Origin: Allomuricauda sp. F6463D
GTDB lineage: Bacteria > Bacteroidota > Bacteroidia > Flavobacteriales > Flavobacteriaceae
Direction of reading: 5' to 3'
DNA length: 64,000 nucleotides
Assembly (NCBI RefSeq): GCF_023015965.1
Contig: NZ_JALKAN010000001.1
Span: 1,634,160-1,698,159, forward strand
Below, piece after piece: positions 9,581 through 19,435 of the stretch (positions within the stretch are counted from its first letter, which is position 1; each line of letters opens with the position of its first letter). A program made the translations under genes and the position numbers. Below the pieces are notes generated by a model. It did no database searches. It was not told the DNA's origin and was given only the letters and a program-made list of their open reading frames with translations.

Positions 9581-10801
9581 TTATTGGTTAATAAATAGTT
9601 TTACTTCGTTGTTTGAAATTTCATAGTTGATTCCCTCGGTGTATTTGAGCATCTGTAAAAAATGAGTGAGGTCGTTCTCTTTTTTCAGGGTCCCGGTAAA
9701 ACGGACATTGCTCAGTTCTTCATCGGAAAGGATAAAGTTTACTCCGTACCAACGGTTGAGTTTTGGGATAAGATCCACAAATTTTTCATCGTTGAAGATC
9801 ATTCTTCCAGAAGTCCAGGCCACTACTTCCTGAACATCAACGTTTTTAACTTCAATGTTTTCACTGCCCTTGTACAACCGCGCCTGATTGCCGGGTTTGA
9901 TGACCACACTTTTGTTATAAGCATTGCTGACTTCCACCGAACCTTCGATCAAGGTTGTACTGGTATAGCCATTTTCGGGATAGTTGGATATATTGAACTC
10001 GGTCCCCAACACTTTAACGCTCAAGTCGGATGATTTTACCAAGAACGGAGCATGCTCGTTTCGGGCCACATCAAAAAATGCCTCTCCAATAAGCGCAACA
10101 TTTCTTTTGTTGGATTCTTCGGATAAGCCAAATGTCAATATACTATTTCCATTGAGCTCAATGTTTGTTCCATCCGTAAGGATAACATGATAATGTTTGT
10201 CATTTGGGGTGTAAACTTTAAAGGGTTCGTCGGAACTTCCTTTTGCATTGTCACTGGCCACAAATTTTATTTGTTTATTGGTTACACTTACAAAAATTCC
10301 ATTGTCGGCCAACCAGTTGTTCTTTGTGCTATCATCAATTACAAAAAATTTATGGCCGGGTGTTTCTATAAGAATATCCTTGCTGTTGTATGTCGTGGAA
10401 ATCAAATGGTTTTCGAAGGCACCATCCATTTTTTCGGAGTAATAATAAATGCCAGAAATGGACAATAATAAAACCAAAATGGCAGCATATTTCAAGATTG
10501 TCCGGATTTTTAAGACTTTGGTTTCCGAAGAAATGGTTTTGGAATTGCGTGCTTCGAGCAACTTAATGTACTGCTGTTGTATAAAGTCAGATGTTATGCG
10601 GCTTTCATCTGCATCTGCATATTGTGCCTTAATTTTCTCGATGATCTTTGCGGCTCTTTCAAGCGTTTCGGCAACGTCCTTTGAAAGCTCTTCCTTAATT
10701 CCATTCCAATATTCCGAATGTTGTTCCCTGTCGGAAACGACCCAAGCAATGAAGCTGTCGTTGTTCAAAAGGTTGTCAATGGTAATAATGGAATGTTGCA
10801 T
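9581..10801 (-). CDS. FecR-family anti-sigma factor
   Basis: 406 residues with a cytoplasmic N-terminal part (DSFIAWVVSDREQHSEYWNG), one transmembrane segment near 107-125 (ILKYAAILVLLLSISGIYYY), a periplasmic FecR domain (about 195-290, VYTPNDKHYHVILTDGTNIE and GEAFFDVARNEHAPFLV) and the C-terminal DUF4974-type domain (RMIFNDEKFVDLIPKLNRWY) that meets the STN domain of SusC. It should hold the ECF sigma factor encoded at 13.6-14.2 kb until substrate is sensed. The usual order has fecR right after the sigma gene; here an M14 peptidase gene lies between. Confidence 0.93.
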   Translation of the reverse strand: MQHSIITIDNLLNNDSFIAWVVSDREQHSEYWNGIKEELSKDVAETLERAAKIIEKIKAQYADADESRITSDFIQQQYIKLLEARNSKTISSETKVLKIRTILKYAAILVLLLSISGIYYYSEKMDGAFENHLISTTYNSKDILIETPGHKFFVIDDSTKNNWLADNGIFVSVTNKQIKFVASDNAKGSSDEPFKVYTPNDKHYHVILTDGTNIELNGNSILTFGLSEESNKRNVALIGEAFFDVARNEHAPFLVKSSDLSVKVLGTEFNISNYPENGYTSTTLIEGSVEVSNAYNKSVVIKPGNQARLYKGSENIEVKNVDVQEVVAWTSGRMIFNDEKFVDLIPKLNRWYGVNFILSDEELSNVRFTGTLKKENDLTHFLQMLKYTEGINYEISNNEVKLFINQ

Positions 10802-10905
10802 TGGATGCTTTTTTGTTTAAGAGTAGTATTTTGTGCTTTGTACTATAGAAAAAATGTTAAAATTTCTTAAAACACGATATTTTTACAACATTTCTATATG
10901 ATTCA

Positions 10906-13488
10906 TTAGGGAACATTGATTATAGAACCAAAGAAAATAGCATTGAGAAATAATTTATTGGTGCCATACCATGCTCCTCTAAAATTAGGGTTATCAGCAA
11001 ACATGACGACTCTTCCTTTTTCAATTCCATCAACAAGCAAAGAAGCCGATTTTTTCATATAGTCTTCTATATAGTGTTCCTGTATATACCCATCAATATG
11101 TGGATTTTGGGTGTATTGTGCCACTGTGGAAAATCTATTTTTGCTTGGGGCAATCCAAATACGGTTGTTTTTGTAAACTGGCAATAATCTATTGTGGTAA
11201 CCGTACCCCAAAGGGTGTGTGATATCCAAATCCACTTCAAAAATGGCACCACCTATATATTCTTTCCCTAGATATTCCCTAGCCTCGCCATAGTTCAATC
11301 TTTCTATGGTTTTTTCGTCCTTAGGTTCATCCAGGTCAACAAAATTCTCATTGACCAGGTTTGTTCTGATGGCCCAGGAACTTGCCGTTCTAAGAGTAAT
11401 CAGAGTATTGCCTTGGGCCACCCACGATTTTAACTTGTTGCGGTTTTGCTCGTTCAAGCTGTTGTACCTTCCCGAAACAAGAACAATGGTATTGTACTTG
11501 CTCAAATCTGTTCTGTAAAAAATATCTTCGGGTACTTTGCTAATGGGCATTTGCATACGTTGTTCCAATAAATGCCATACCTCACCTGCTTCATATACCG
11601 AAACCCCTCCTTTTACCAACATCATGGCCTTTGGTTTTTTGAGAGTGACAAAATTAGAGCTCCCAAGGTCTATTCCCGATGTGCTATACCCAGTTTCCAC
11701 CGGATATGCCTGTACTTGGGTTTGTGTGCATATTTGGGTTATGGTTTTAAAAAGAACATTAGGCTCCATCTCTTGTATATTTTGCGGAATGAGTAATGTG
11801 CCTCTGCTGAATGATTTTTTATCTCCATCGAATATAATGCTAAATGGTTGTTGTGCTGTCTTCACGACCACTCCTTTTTTTTGGAGTTGATACAACGCTG
11901 CAGGGGAATAATAATCGTCCCATGGGATGAGATATCCATAAGAACTCTGTTTTAAAGGGGCTAGTTTTATCCTGTTGTTTTCCTTGGTAATTCGTTGCTC
12001 TAACATTGGAAGTTTGGACAATGGACTATATTTCATGTTGTAGAAGTTGACCAAGGACCATGAGGAAGCATCGTAAAATACACTATCCCTATATTTTTTG
12101 TGGGTTTCAAAAAGGGTCTGTACCATTAGATATTGTGGTTGTTCGGAAGGAACTATATAAGAAGTTCCTTTTTTAAAAACCCCTTTTTTGGTTTCAACAT
12201 CATTGCCGGTTGCAAAAACTCTTACCTTATGCTTTAACAATAGATCCAAAAAAGCTTTTGTTCTGTTTTTGTCTTGATAATCCCCAAAGACATAGCCTTT
12301 TGTACTGCTTTTTTTTGCCTTTTCAATCGATGCTTTAAAGAATCTGTTTTGATAGTCATAGAGCAGTTCTTTGTTATTCAAGGCCGCTTTAATGGTGGCC
12401 ATGCTCGTTACATATTGGTTTTTGATGGTAAAAGGAAACGAAAGATTGCCCGTTGGTGTTTCTTGAAGGTGACCACGGGAACTGGCCTGTTCAAATAAAA
12501 TGGCCAAAGAGCCCTGAAGGTCACCATATGTTGACCCATACCCAGGATAAGTAGCATCATATCTTTCTTTGGTGAAATATAAGGAACCGATACTGTCCAG
12601 GTCAGCAGCAAACTGTTTGGCGAAGATCTTGGTCAAAACGGTATAGTTCTCATCGGGTGTAACTGGTTCCAGAGAGGCAGAAGGGGGCTTGGGCTCAAAA
12701 AAGAAGGTGGAATTGGTGCCCATTTCATGAAAATCGGTCACTACATTTGGGTACCATTCGTGAAACCATTCCAAACGGGCGTTGCTTTCGGGTTGTACCG
12801 CCAAAAGTAAGTCTCTGTTGAGATCGAACCAATAATGGTTGGTCCTTCCTTGTGGCCATCCCTCGTTGTGCTCTATATCGAACTTGTCTGCCACCAATGG
12901 GCTTCCTTTAAATGTGTTGACCCAATTGGTATGCCTATCCCTTCCATCAGGATTAATAGTGGGGTCTAAAAAAATGACAGCGTTATTTATGTAATCAACA
13001 ACCTTGGGATTATTGGAGGCTATTAAGGTGTAGGCCGTGAGCAAGGCGGCTTCTGTTCCAGAAGGTTCATTTCCGTGCACATTATAGGCCAAGTTTATAA
13101 ATATAGGGAGGTCACTGTAATCGGTAATGTCCGTGTTATGATCAACAACCTGTAAATGTTTTTTCTTGATATTGGATAGGTTACGATGGTTTTCCGGACT
13201 TGTTATGGTCAAAATAAATAGTTTCCTACCTTCATTAGTCTTTCCATATTCGGTCATTGTGGCCCGGTCCGAAAGTTCGGCAAGTTTGGTCAAATAGGCC
13301 ACTACTTGATCATGTCGGGTATGGGAATCCCCAATAGGATATCCCAAGAACTCTTCTGGAGAAGGAATATTTGTTTTAAACGGTCGGTATTCTTCAAAAA
13401 AGGTGTTTTGAGAAAAAACAAAGAAGTTTTGAAAAAGTAGAAAGGCCATAACAATGGCCGAGTAAAAATTGGTTTTTTTCATCATCAA
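10906..13488 (-). CDS. M14-family zinc carboxypeptidase, exported
   Basis: 860 residues starting with a signal peptide (MMMKKTNFYSAIVMAFLLFQ, FFVFSQ). The M14 zinc site is intact: HGNE with His138 and Glu141, His254 in TDFHEMG, and the likely catalytic Glu333 in LAILFEQASSRG. The region after about 340 is long and beta-rich with a glutamine-amidotransferase-like part near the end (MMLVKGGVSVYEAGEVWHLL, TIVLVSGRYNSL), a layout seen in Bacteroidota M14 peptidases. It probably trims peptides in the periplasm or outside. It sits between the sigma and fecR genes on the same strand, which ties it to the regulatory circuit of the SusCD operon. Confidence 0.88.
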   Translation of the reverse strand: MMMKKTNFYSAIVMAFLLFQNFFVFSQNTFFEEYRPFKTNIPSPEEFLGYPIGDSHTRHDQVVAYLTKLAELSDRATMTEYGKTNEGRKLFILTITSPENHRNLSNIKKKHLQVVDHNTDITDYSDLPIFINLAYNVHGNEPSGTEAALLTAYTLIASNNPKVVDYINNAVIFLDPTINPDGRDRHTNWVNTFKGSPLVADKFDIEHNEGWPQGRTNHYWFDLNRDLLLAVQPESNARLEWFHEWYPNVVTDFHEMGTNSTFFFEPKPPSASLEPVTPDENYTVLTKIFAKQFAADLDSIGSLYFTKERYDATYPGYGSTYGDLQGSLAILFEQASSRGHLQETPTGNLSFPFTIKNQYVTSMATIKAALNNKELLYDYQNRFFKASIEKAKKSSTKGYVFGDYQDKNRTKAFLDLLLKHKVRVFATGNDVETKKGVFKKGTSYIVPSEQPQYLMVQTLFETHKKYRDSVFYDASSWSLVNFYNMKYSPLSKLPMLEQRITKENNRIKLAPLKQSSYGYLIPWDDYYSPAALYQLQKKGVVVKTAQQPFSIIFDGDKKSFSRGTLLIPQNIQEMEPNVLFKTITQICTQTQVQAYPVETGYSTSGIDLGSSNFVTLKKPKAMMLVKGGVSVYEAGEVWHLLEQRMQMPISKVPEDIFYRTDLSKYNTIVLVSGRYNSLNEQNRNKLKSWVAQGNTLITLRTASSWAIRTNLVNENFVDLDEPKDEKTIERLNYGEAREYLGKEYIGGAIFEVDLDITHPLGYGYHNRLLPVYKNNRIWIAPSKNRFSTVAQYTQNPHIDGYIQEHYIEDYMKKSASLLVDGIEKGRVVMFADNPNFRGAWYGTNKLFLNAIFFGSIINVP

Positions 13489-13614
13489 AAAGCGAAGTGT
13501 TTATTACAATTACTTTTTATGAGATGTGTTTTCCAAAATGTACCACGTTATTAATGTTAATTTTTTATACTAAATATCAATATACCGTATAAACTATGGA
13601 AAAAATGAATTGCT

Positions 13615-14196
13615 CTAATTCTTGATCAGCAAGAATAATAAGTGAATGTAATCTTTGCCCAGTGTTCTGAGTTTTTTGATAGCACCGGCCAAAATGTTTC
13701 GCACGGTTTGGTATTTAATGTTCAAGAGATCCGATATTTCATGATTGTTGAAGTTCTGGAAATACTTCAGATATACGATTTCCTTTTCCCTTGGACTCAG
13801 TTGTTCGATCAATTTTTTTACTTCTTTAAGTATAGCTTCATTTTCAACGGGATCGCCATTATCTATATTTATTTCTTTGGTAAGATGGAATTCGACCTGC
13901 TTGCTTTTTTTGGTTTTTAAGAGCTGGTTCCTAAAACTTTTAAACAAGTAGGTCTTGACTTTTTTCACCTCCCCTATATTGTTTCTATAATGGAGTATAT
14001 TCAAAAAGGTATCATGGATGCAATCTTCGACTTCGGTAGGAGGAAGGTATTTTTTCCCAAAATTGTACAGCATTTTATAATGGGTACTGTATAGGGAGCG
14101 AAAAGCGTTCATGTCCCCCTCCAGAAAAAGTTTCCATAAATTTTCTTGCTCAGTGTTTTCGGTAGGGCGTAATTCTCTGGAGGTCAACTTTGCCAT
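13615..14196 (-). CDS. ECF-type RNA polymerase sigma factor
   Basis: 193 residues with the two ECF regions: region 2 (GDMNAFRSLYSTHYKMLYNF, then VEDCIHDTFLNIL) and region 4 (LSPREKEIVYLKYFQNFNNH, EISDLLNIKYQTVRNILAGA). This is the Bacteroidota family that pairs with FecR anti-sigma factors and drives SusCD-type operons. The natural partner is the FecR at 9.6-10.8 kb. The operon probably starts upstream of this gene. Confidence 0.93.
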   Translation of the reverse strand: MAKLTSRELRPTENTEQENLWKLFLEGDMNAFRSLYSTHYKMLYNFGKKYLPPTEVEDCIHDTFLNILHYRNNIGEVKKVKTYLFKSFRNQLLKTKKSKQVEFHLTKEINIDNGDPVENEAILKEVKKLIEQLSPREKEIVYLKYFQNFNNHEISDLLNIKYQTVRNILAGAIKKLRTLGKDYIHLLFLLIKN

Positions 14197-14319
14197 GCCA
14201 TCTTTTCTTCCAAAACTTTCGGAGGGGTGTTTTTTGATTCAGCACAACGAACTTAACTGTTTTTAAACAAAATGTAAAATTACCATTGTGTTTTTGGCAA
14301 ATGTTCCTTCTAAAATGAA

Positions 14320-15252
14320 CTAAAAGATGGAAAGCTCTGTTTCCGTAGTGAACATTTCCAGTGCTTTTATGCCCAAAAGGGAATTTCCTTTTTGGTTTAA
14401 CCCGGGTGACCATGTGGCAATACAGTATTTTTTGGGATGAATCGCTATGATGCCACCTCCCACACCACTTTTAGCAGGTAAGCCCACATTGAAGGCAAAG
14501 CCGCCCACATCATTATAAAAACCACAGGTCAGCATGATGGCGTTCAAACGTTTGGTTTGGGAAGGACTCAAAAACTCTTTCCCAACAATGTTCTTTCCTC
14601 CGTTCATCAAGAAATAAAATGATTTTGACAACTGTTCGCAACTCATACGCAATGAACATTGTAAATAATAAAAATCCAAAACTTGCTCTACATCGTTATG
14701 TAAATTGTTAAGTGATTTCAGCAAACTGGCAGTTGCATGGTTTCTATGACCGTTTGTTTTTTCCGATCCATATACCTTTTTGTCATAATCAATGGAATTG
14801 TCATTGCTCAAGTTTCTGACAAACTCCAAAAAGTCTTTTTCGGGATTTTCCAATTGGGAATATAACATATCACAGATAACCAAAGCACCTGCATTGATAA
14901 AGGGGTTGTTGGGTATGCCATTCCCTTTTTCTGTCAAGGATAAAAAATTAAAAGGTTCATGGGTTGGGTCAACACCGACCCTTTTCCATAGATCGGCGCC
15001 CAATAGTTGCAGTGCGTGGGCTAAACTGAGTACTTTACAAATACTTTGAATGGAAAAGGAGGTGCAAAAATCACCGATACCTATGGAAGAATCATCAATT
15101 GGCCTTAAATGGATACCAAAGTGTTTAGGATTTACATTTTCCAACTCTGGAATGTATGAAGCTACTTGCCCCCGATCAGCTTCCTTGTTCAGCTCAATGT
15201 AAATATGTTTTACGACACTTTCGAAATCAACTTGTTTTTTTGACATGAGCAT
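14320..15252 (-). CDS. glsA: Glutaminase A
   Basis: 310 residues matching serine-dependent glutaminases of the beta-lactamase-like fold, which hydrolyse glutamine to glutamate and ammonia. The nucleophile motif is SIQSICK (Ser70, Lys73), followed by GNGIPNNPFINAGALVICDM, and near the end NVGLPAKSGVGGGIIAI. ATG codons at 15252 and 15246 are both possible. The length is normal for the family. It is on the same strand as the peptide-use operon but 123 bp upstream of the sigma gene, so co-regulation is possible and not shown. Confidence 0.93.
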   Translation of the reverse strand: MLMSKKQVDFESVVKHIYIELNKEADRGQVASYIPELENVNPKHFGIHLRPIDDSSIGIGDFCTSFSIQSICKVLSLAHALQLLGADLWKRVGVDPTHEPFNFLSLTEKGNGIPNNPFINAGALVICDMLYSQLENPEKDFLEFVRNLSNDNSIDYDKKVYGSEKTNGHRNHATASLLKSLNNLHNDVEQVLDFYYLQCSLRMSCEQLSKSFYFLMNGGKNIVGKEFLSPSQTKRLNAIMLTCGFYNDVGGFAFNVGLPAKSGVGGGIIAIHPKKYCIATWSPGLNQKGNSLLGIKALEMFTTETELSIF

Positions 15253-15387
15253 TGGGGTTTAAGTTTTCGAAATAGAATCTGTTTTGATTTAACTTAGAGA
15301 CAAATTCCATGAAATGTACTATGTCATCTATGTTAAATTTAGCTGATACTTGTGATACTATAATCGTATAGTCCCGATTTGAATATC

Positions 15388-15534
15388 TCAGGTGCTTGCC
15401 CAAGCTGTTTTCTTTAGTGCTCTCAACCCATTGCCCGGATAAGTGTTCTTTTGTGGGATTCCTTTCTTGAGGAAAACCAATTCAAGGTCAAAACATTGTT
15501 CCTTGGTACTCACACGTGCATATCCAAAAACCAT
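15388..15534 (-). pseudogene. Remnant of a serine recombinase (resolvase) N-terminus
   Basis: From ATG at 15534 the minus strand reads MVFGYARVSTKEQ, the hallmark start of resolvase/invertase serine recombinases including the catalytic serine, then LELVFLKKGIPQ, where a helix of the catalytic domain would follow. Similarity fades and the frame stops after 48 codons; no catalytic-domain remainder or DNA-binding domain is visible downstream. It marks decayed mobile DNA next to the tra genes. Confidence 0.65.
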
Positions 15535-16155
15535 AGCCTGAAAGTTTACTGAAATGGTGCTTTAAATCCTTTGAATCCAAATAAAGGCATGGCATAAATA
15601 TGCTCATCAATAAAAAACACTTACACGAAACGACAAACCAACAAATTTTCCTTTTTGGCTTAGAATTTTATAATTCAATGTTCAAATTGCGGGTTTTTTT
15701 ATAGCAAAAAACATCATTGTGGGAATACTAAACAGGAACCATTACTATTTCGGCACCCTTTTCTACTGTTTAATTGTCGCATGGTTTGTTTTGACACTAT
15801 TAGGCTTACTACCTTTTGCCTCCTTCTCTGAGGATATGCATTGGCAGCTTGTATCCTAAACCTCTTTTCGTTATTACTTGATAAACTCGGGGAGAAGGGC
15901 ACCAAAATTAATTATGATATTGAAGATTGGAACACTGGGGTGCCAATGGTTGTATCCTAACCATTCCCAAGAAGGTTCATAAATTGGGCAATAGTCCCAG
16001 TGTGGAATGTAAGACGGTAAAGAATGGTATTGAGCATAGTCTTGGGGCCAGTACGTCGACCGATTTCCAAGGAAGTACCATTTATATTAACAGTTGTACC
16101 AACGAGAACAGTATAAAGGTCGTTTTAAGGAAATAGCTTTTAAACATCAAAACCA
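15535..16155. other. Intergenic stretch, probably decayed mobile DNA
   Basis: About 620 bp between the recombinase remnant and traN. It has only short open frames with no recognisable motif (for example a 69-codon frame at 15927-16136, plus strand). traO, traP and traQ would be expected here in an intact conjugation operon and none can be read. I see no RNA gene. Confidence 0.4.
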
Positions 16156-16980
16156 TTATTTAAAAGTCATTACAACTATCCTCGATGTATCTTCTTCAGA
16201 AAGGTTGACCTTAAGTCTTTCCCCTTTGTCCAAGTGAAATTTCGGAAACACATAAACAAACCTGGCCGTTTGGCCATGGTCAATATTCTTCGGGACGTTG
16301 TGTCTGAATAAAGGCAGGAGTTCCAATTCCTGATAGGAGGCATTCCTTTCCTTTTTCCCACTGATTTTGAAAAGTTCCAATTCCCCGAAATCAAACCGGA
16401 CACCGGAATTGTTACTTACTTCAAATTGCATATAAACTTCATCTTCCAAATTATACATATTCTTGATAGCCAAGGAGAGGCCCTGGTCTCTTTTTCTGAT
16501 GTTTTTCCGCTCTGGGAGTTTCAACAGGGCCTCGCAGGATTCTTTATACTTTTCCCTTACCCTTTCAAGAGAGACAGAAGGATCCCAAACCTTTTCGCTA
16601 GGAACCATATTTGGGGTATCCTTCTCCATTCCCTTCCTTTCTCTCCCGATACGTTCTTGCTCAGTGATGAAACGATTGGGGTATTCCAGTTCCTTGGCAT
16701 AGCTGATAATGTAGGAATAGATACTTCCGTCATCTGTGATCACCAACAGGTTACTGTCCTTCCCTGGCACCGCTTTTAGCAGTCCCAAGGTCTGTTGGTT
16801 TTCCCGATCATAGGTAAAGACAAAGTTACCGTTGCCTACAATCCCTTGTTTGATTTCCGAAGGAAAGAAAAGGGCCATGTTCATGTGCTCATTGGCATAA
16901 ATGGTATCCAATGGTTTTGTGCTACTGGCCTGTGCTGCTATGGTCAACAACATGCCCAAAATAATACATACGTTTTTCAT
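16156..16980 (-). CDS. traN: Conjugative transposon protein TraN (DUF4138, VirB9-like)
   Basis: The first good start is ATG at 16980 (MKNVCIILGMLLTIAAQA, a signal peptide). The mature part begins with the TraN pattern LDTIYANEHMNMALFFPSEI, then GIVGNGNFVFTYDRE and LLVITDDGSIYSYIISYA, as in TraN of Bacteroides-type conjugative elements. It is expected in the periplasm/outer membrane as part of the mating channel. It is the last recognisable gene of the tra operon here and follows traM by 23 bp. Confidence 0.9.
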   Translation of the reverse strand: MKNVCIILGMLLTIAAQASSTKPLDTIYANEHMNMALFFPSEIKQGIVGNGNFVFTYDRENQQTLGLLKAVPGKDSNLLVITDDGSIYSYIISYAKELEYPNRFITEQERIGRERKGMEKDTPNMVPSEKVWDPSVSLERVREKYKESCEALLKLPERKNIRKRDQGLSLAIKNMYNLEDEVYMQFEVSNNSGVRFDFGELELFKISGKKERNASYQELELLPLFRHNVPKNIDHGQTARFVYVFPKFHLDKGERLKVNLSEEDTSRIVVMTFK

Positions 16981-17003
16981 GATAGCTCTTTTTTTAATAG
17001 CCA

Positions 17004-17939
17004 CTATGGGCTGGTTTTTAATAAGATTTTATAGTTTTTGTTCACCGTAGCCCTCACCTTTCGGTTGGAGCGTTTAAAGATGTTCTTCAGTCCCTTGATT
17101 TGGGGAACACCTGGCACATTGATATCATCTATGGTACCGTCCACCATCTCCTTATAGGCCTCTGCCCTAAAGGTGTTCCTGATATAAAGCCCTTCCAATC
17201 CATCCCGATAGTCATAGGCTTTTAGTTTAATGGGGATATGGTCTATGTTCTCGATGTCCAGAACAACCCTGTTGGGCTGGAAGGCTACCATACCAAACAC
17301 CACCGTGTTCTTTGGGATGGTCCTACCATCGATAACAACCTCCTTCAGAGTACGGAATTCCAATCTATCGTTGGCCCTAATGGTCTGTGTTCTCTCCACT
17401 ATGGCCGGAATGGCCCTATGGTCATCATTTGAATTATCCGGCAAGGGATCGGAGGCGAAGAACAGTTGCTGTTCCAAGGCCATTTCCTGTAATGTAGGTT
17501 TTATGACCTCCTTTGGTTTTGACACAGTTTCTTGTTCGGTTTTTTTCCCAAGAGCACTGACCCTCACCTCATTTTTCACTACAGGTTTCCGGTATGTCCC
17601 CTGGGTATAATCGATTCTCCCCAATCTGTAGATACTGTCCACAATTTGTGCCTTTTCCCGATAGATAAGGTCCGGGTCAAACAGTCCCGTCGAATCCAAA
17701 AACTTCTCATCATAGATGCTGGGAGCATTGGTAGTCTTCACTTCCTTGAGGTCATTGATGGCCTCCAACTTGGAAGAATATTCCTTTTTTGCCTCCTCCA
17801 ATTGGGGTACCAGGGGTTGGGCAAGTTGCTTGCCATTATCATCCCCATTGGTCAGGAAGGCCATGGAATAGACCACCATAAAAATGATGACCAAACCGAT
17901 GATAATCCCAAAAACGATTTTCTTTTTATCCAATTTCAT
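17004..17939 (-). CDS. traM: Conjugative transposon protein TraM (VirB10-like)
   Basis: 311 residues: short cytoplasmic start, one membrane helix (IVFGIIIGLVIIFMVVYSMA), a long Glu/Lys-rich linker, and a C-terminal domain (FRTLKEVVIDGRTIPKNTVV, FGMVAFQPNRVVLDIENI) typical of TraM. By analogy with VirB10 it spans the envelope and links inner and outer parts of the channel. Position between traK and traN is the standard gene order; traL is absent. Confidence 0.9.
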   Translation of the reverse strand: MKLDKKKIVFGIIIGLVIIFMVVYSMAFLTNGDDNGKQLAQPLVPQLEEAKKEYSSKLEAINDLKEVKTTNAPSIYDEKFLDSTGLFDPDLIYREKAQIVDSIYRLGRIDYTQGTYRKPVVKNEVRVSALGKKTEQETVSKPKEVIKPTLQEMALEQQLFFASDPLPDNSNDDHRAIPAIVERTQTIRANDRLEFRTLKEVVIDGRTIPKNTVVFGMVAFQPNRVVLDIENIDHIPIKLKAYDYRDGLEGLYIRNTFRAEAYKEMVDGTIDDINVPGVPQIKGLKNIFKRSNRKVRATVNKNYKILLKTSP

Positions 17940-17950
17940 GTTGTTATTTT

Positions 17951-18565
17951 TTAATGTTGACCATCGAGCTTTCTCAATGAATTTTCGAAATAATTGCTGA
18001 TCAACAGCCCATGGGCATTGTTGGGAAAATTCCGGTCCACCCGAATGAGGTTCCCGGAAGTCTTAAGTTCATACATATCGGTCACAGTCCCACGGTCGAT
18101 TCCAAAGACCACAACGGTCCTAAACGAACAGATTCCTTCTTGGAGGGTAAGCTCAGCATCCACAGAAATGATCTTCTGTACCAATGAATATTGCAGGAGT
18201 CGGTTATAGACCCCATCGGCCTTTTTCTGTCGATACACATTGTCCACCGAACTGTCCCCGAGCCAAAGGGCCTTTTCAATATTCCTTTCATAATTGCTGG
18301 CATCAATGCCATAGAAATAGTTGTGGAACAGTTCCAAATGGGCCAGGGCCTCTACTTCAAGATTTTCTTTCTGATCGACCCATTTCAAGGGAATCACAGA
18401 CCCATCCGTTCCAATGGCAAACACCCCTTCCTTGGTCTCTCGGTACATCCTGTACGATACCAGACCAGAAATAATCGTGGCAATGGATGATGCGGTGACT
18501 ACGGCCAAGACCACAAAACGGTTGAATCTTAGGATTCCATCTATGTTTTTATACATTGTCTTCAT
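17951..18565 (-). CDS. traK: Conjugative transposon protein TraK (VirB8-like)
   Basis: 204 residues with an N-terminal membrane helix (FNRFVVLAVVTASSIATIIS) and a periplasmic domain (HLELFHNYFYGIDASNYERN, IEKALWLGDSSVDNVY) matching TraK of Bacteroidota conjugation systems. It is expected to nucleate channel assembly at the inner membrane. ATG codons at 18565 and 18556 are both possible starts. Confidence 0.9.
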   Translation of the reverse strand: MKTMYKNIDGILRFNRFVVLAVVTASSIATIISGLVSYRMYRETKEGVFAIGTDGSVIPLKWVDQKENLEVEALAHLELFHNYFYGIDASNYERNIEKALWLGDSSVDNVYRQKKADGVYNRLLQYSLVQKIISVDAELTLQEGICSFRTVVVFGIDRGTVTDMYELKTSGNLIRVDRNFPNNAHGLLISNYFENSLRKLDGQH

Positions 18566-18589
18566 ATCATTTGAGTATTATAGCGTGCT

Positions 18590-19435
18590 TTAGGCACCAA
18601 ACAGTTTGAGTGAAAAGGAGGTCGCCCTTCGGTACAGTTTGAACTTCAAAAAGACGATGAACCCTATGGTACCCAGTTCCACCAAGGGGGCAAAGACCGA
18701 ACTGCCGTAATCCGTTCCAAATAGGTTGACCCAAAAATCCGTGGTCAATTCCGTATAAAGGGCATTGATAAAAATGTTCACTAAGAAAAAGGCCGGCACC
18801 AACATATACACAGCGGCATAGAGCTTAAAAAAGGTATAGGCAAGACTCCTGAACTTCTCAAAGACCGCCAGACTGATGACCAAGGGAAAAAAGGCCCTCA
18901 TGATACCCAGTAGGAAGAATCGTTCCGCTAAAAAAAGTGGATAGATGAACAGGTCCAACAACCACAGGAACACACTGATGATAAAGGCCAAGATGCGCAT
19001 TCCGAACAAAGGACTGACCAGGGCCTCGTACAAAAGGGCCAATCCTTTACTCGCGGCATCCAGAAGACCAGTATCCTCCTCAATGGAAATATCCTGCAAC
19101 TGTAATGGTACAAGATCCGGAGCTGTATTGCGGTATTGGGTCTCTATACTTACCAAAATGTTGTCGAAGACCCCCAAGACCTGATCTGAGAATATGACCA
19201 AAATGACCACGGCGAAGTTCTTGGCCAGTTCTGTTGGGGTCAGTCCCCAAGTATGTCCATCCCGTTCAGCCACTCCCTCATTGTACTTTTTCATGATGTT
19301 GATCAAGAAAAAGAGGATGGCCAGGGCCTTCATGCCCACAATGGTGTACTGGGAAAAGTCACTTCCGGTGATAGTGTCGTACACCGCATCCACATACTCC
19401 AAACCGATGCTCAATACAAAACCCGCCATGATCAA
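18590..19435 (-). CDS. traJ: Conjugative transposon protein TraJ (VirB6-like membrane protein)
   Basis: 281 residues with several membrane helices (ALAILFFLINIMK, FAVVILVIFSDQVLGVFDNI, MRILAFIISVFLWLLDLFIY, MLVPAFFLVNIFINA), as expected of the polytopic TraJ subunit of the mating pore. Its ATG overlaps the stop of the preceding gene by four bases (ATGA), which indicates translational coupling within the operon. Confidence 0.88.
   Translation of the reverse strand: MIMAGFVLSIGLEYVDAVYDTITGSDFSQYTIVGMKALAILFFLINIMKKYNEGVAERDGHTWGLTPTELAKNFAVVILVIFSDQVLGVFDNILVSIETQYRNTAPDLVPLQLQDISIEEDTGLLDAASKGLALLYEALVSPLFGMRILAFIISVFLWLLDLFIYPLFLAERFFLLGIMRAFFPLVISLAVFEKFRSLAYTFFKLYAAVYMLVPAFFLVNIFINALYTELTTDFWVNLFGTDYGSSVFAPLVELGTIGFIVFLKFKLYRRATSFSLKLFGA

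Noticed and set aside
15927-16136. 69-codon plus-strand frame near traN as a gene
   Set aside because: No motif, no start context and opposite to the operon; it could be part of decayed DNA but cannot be supported.
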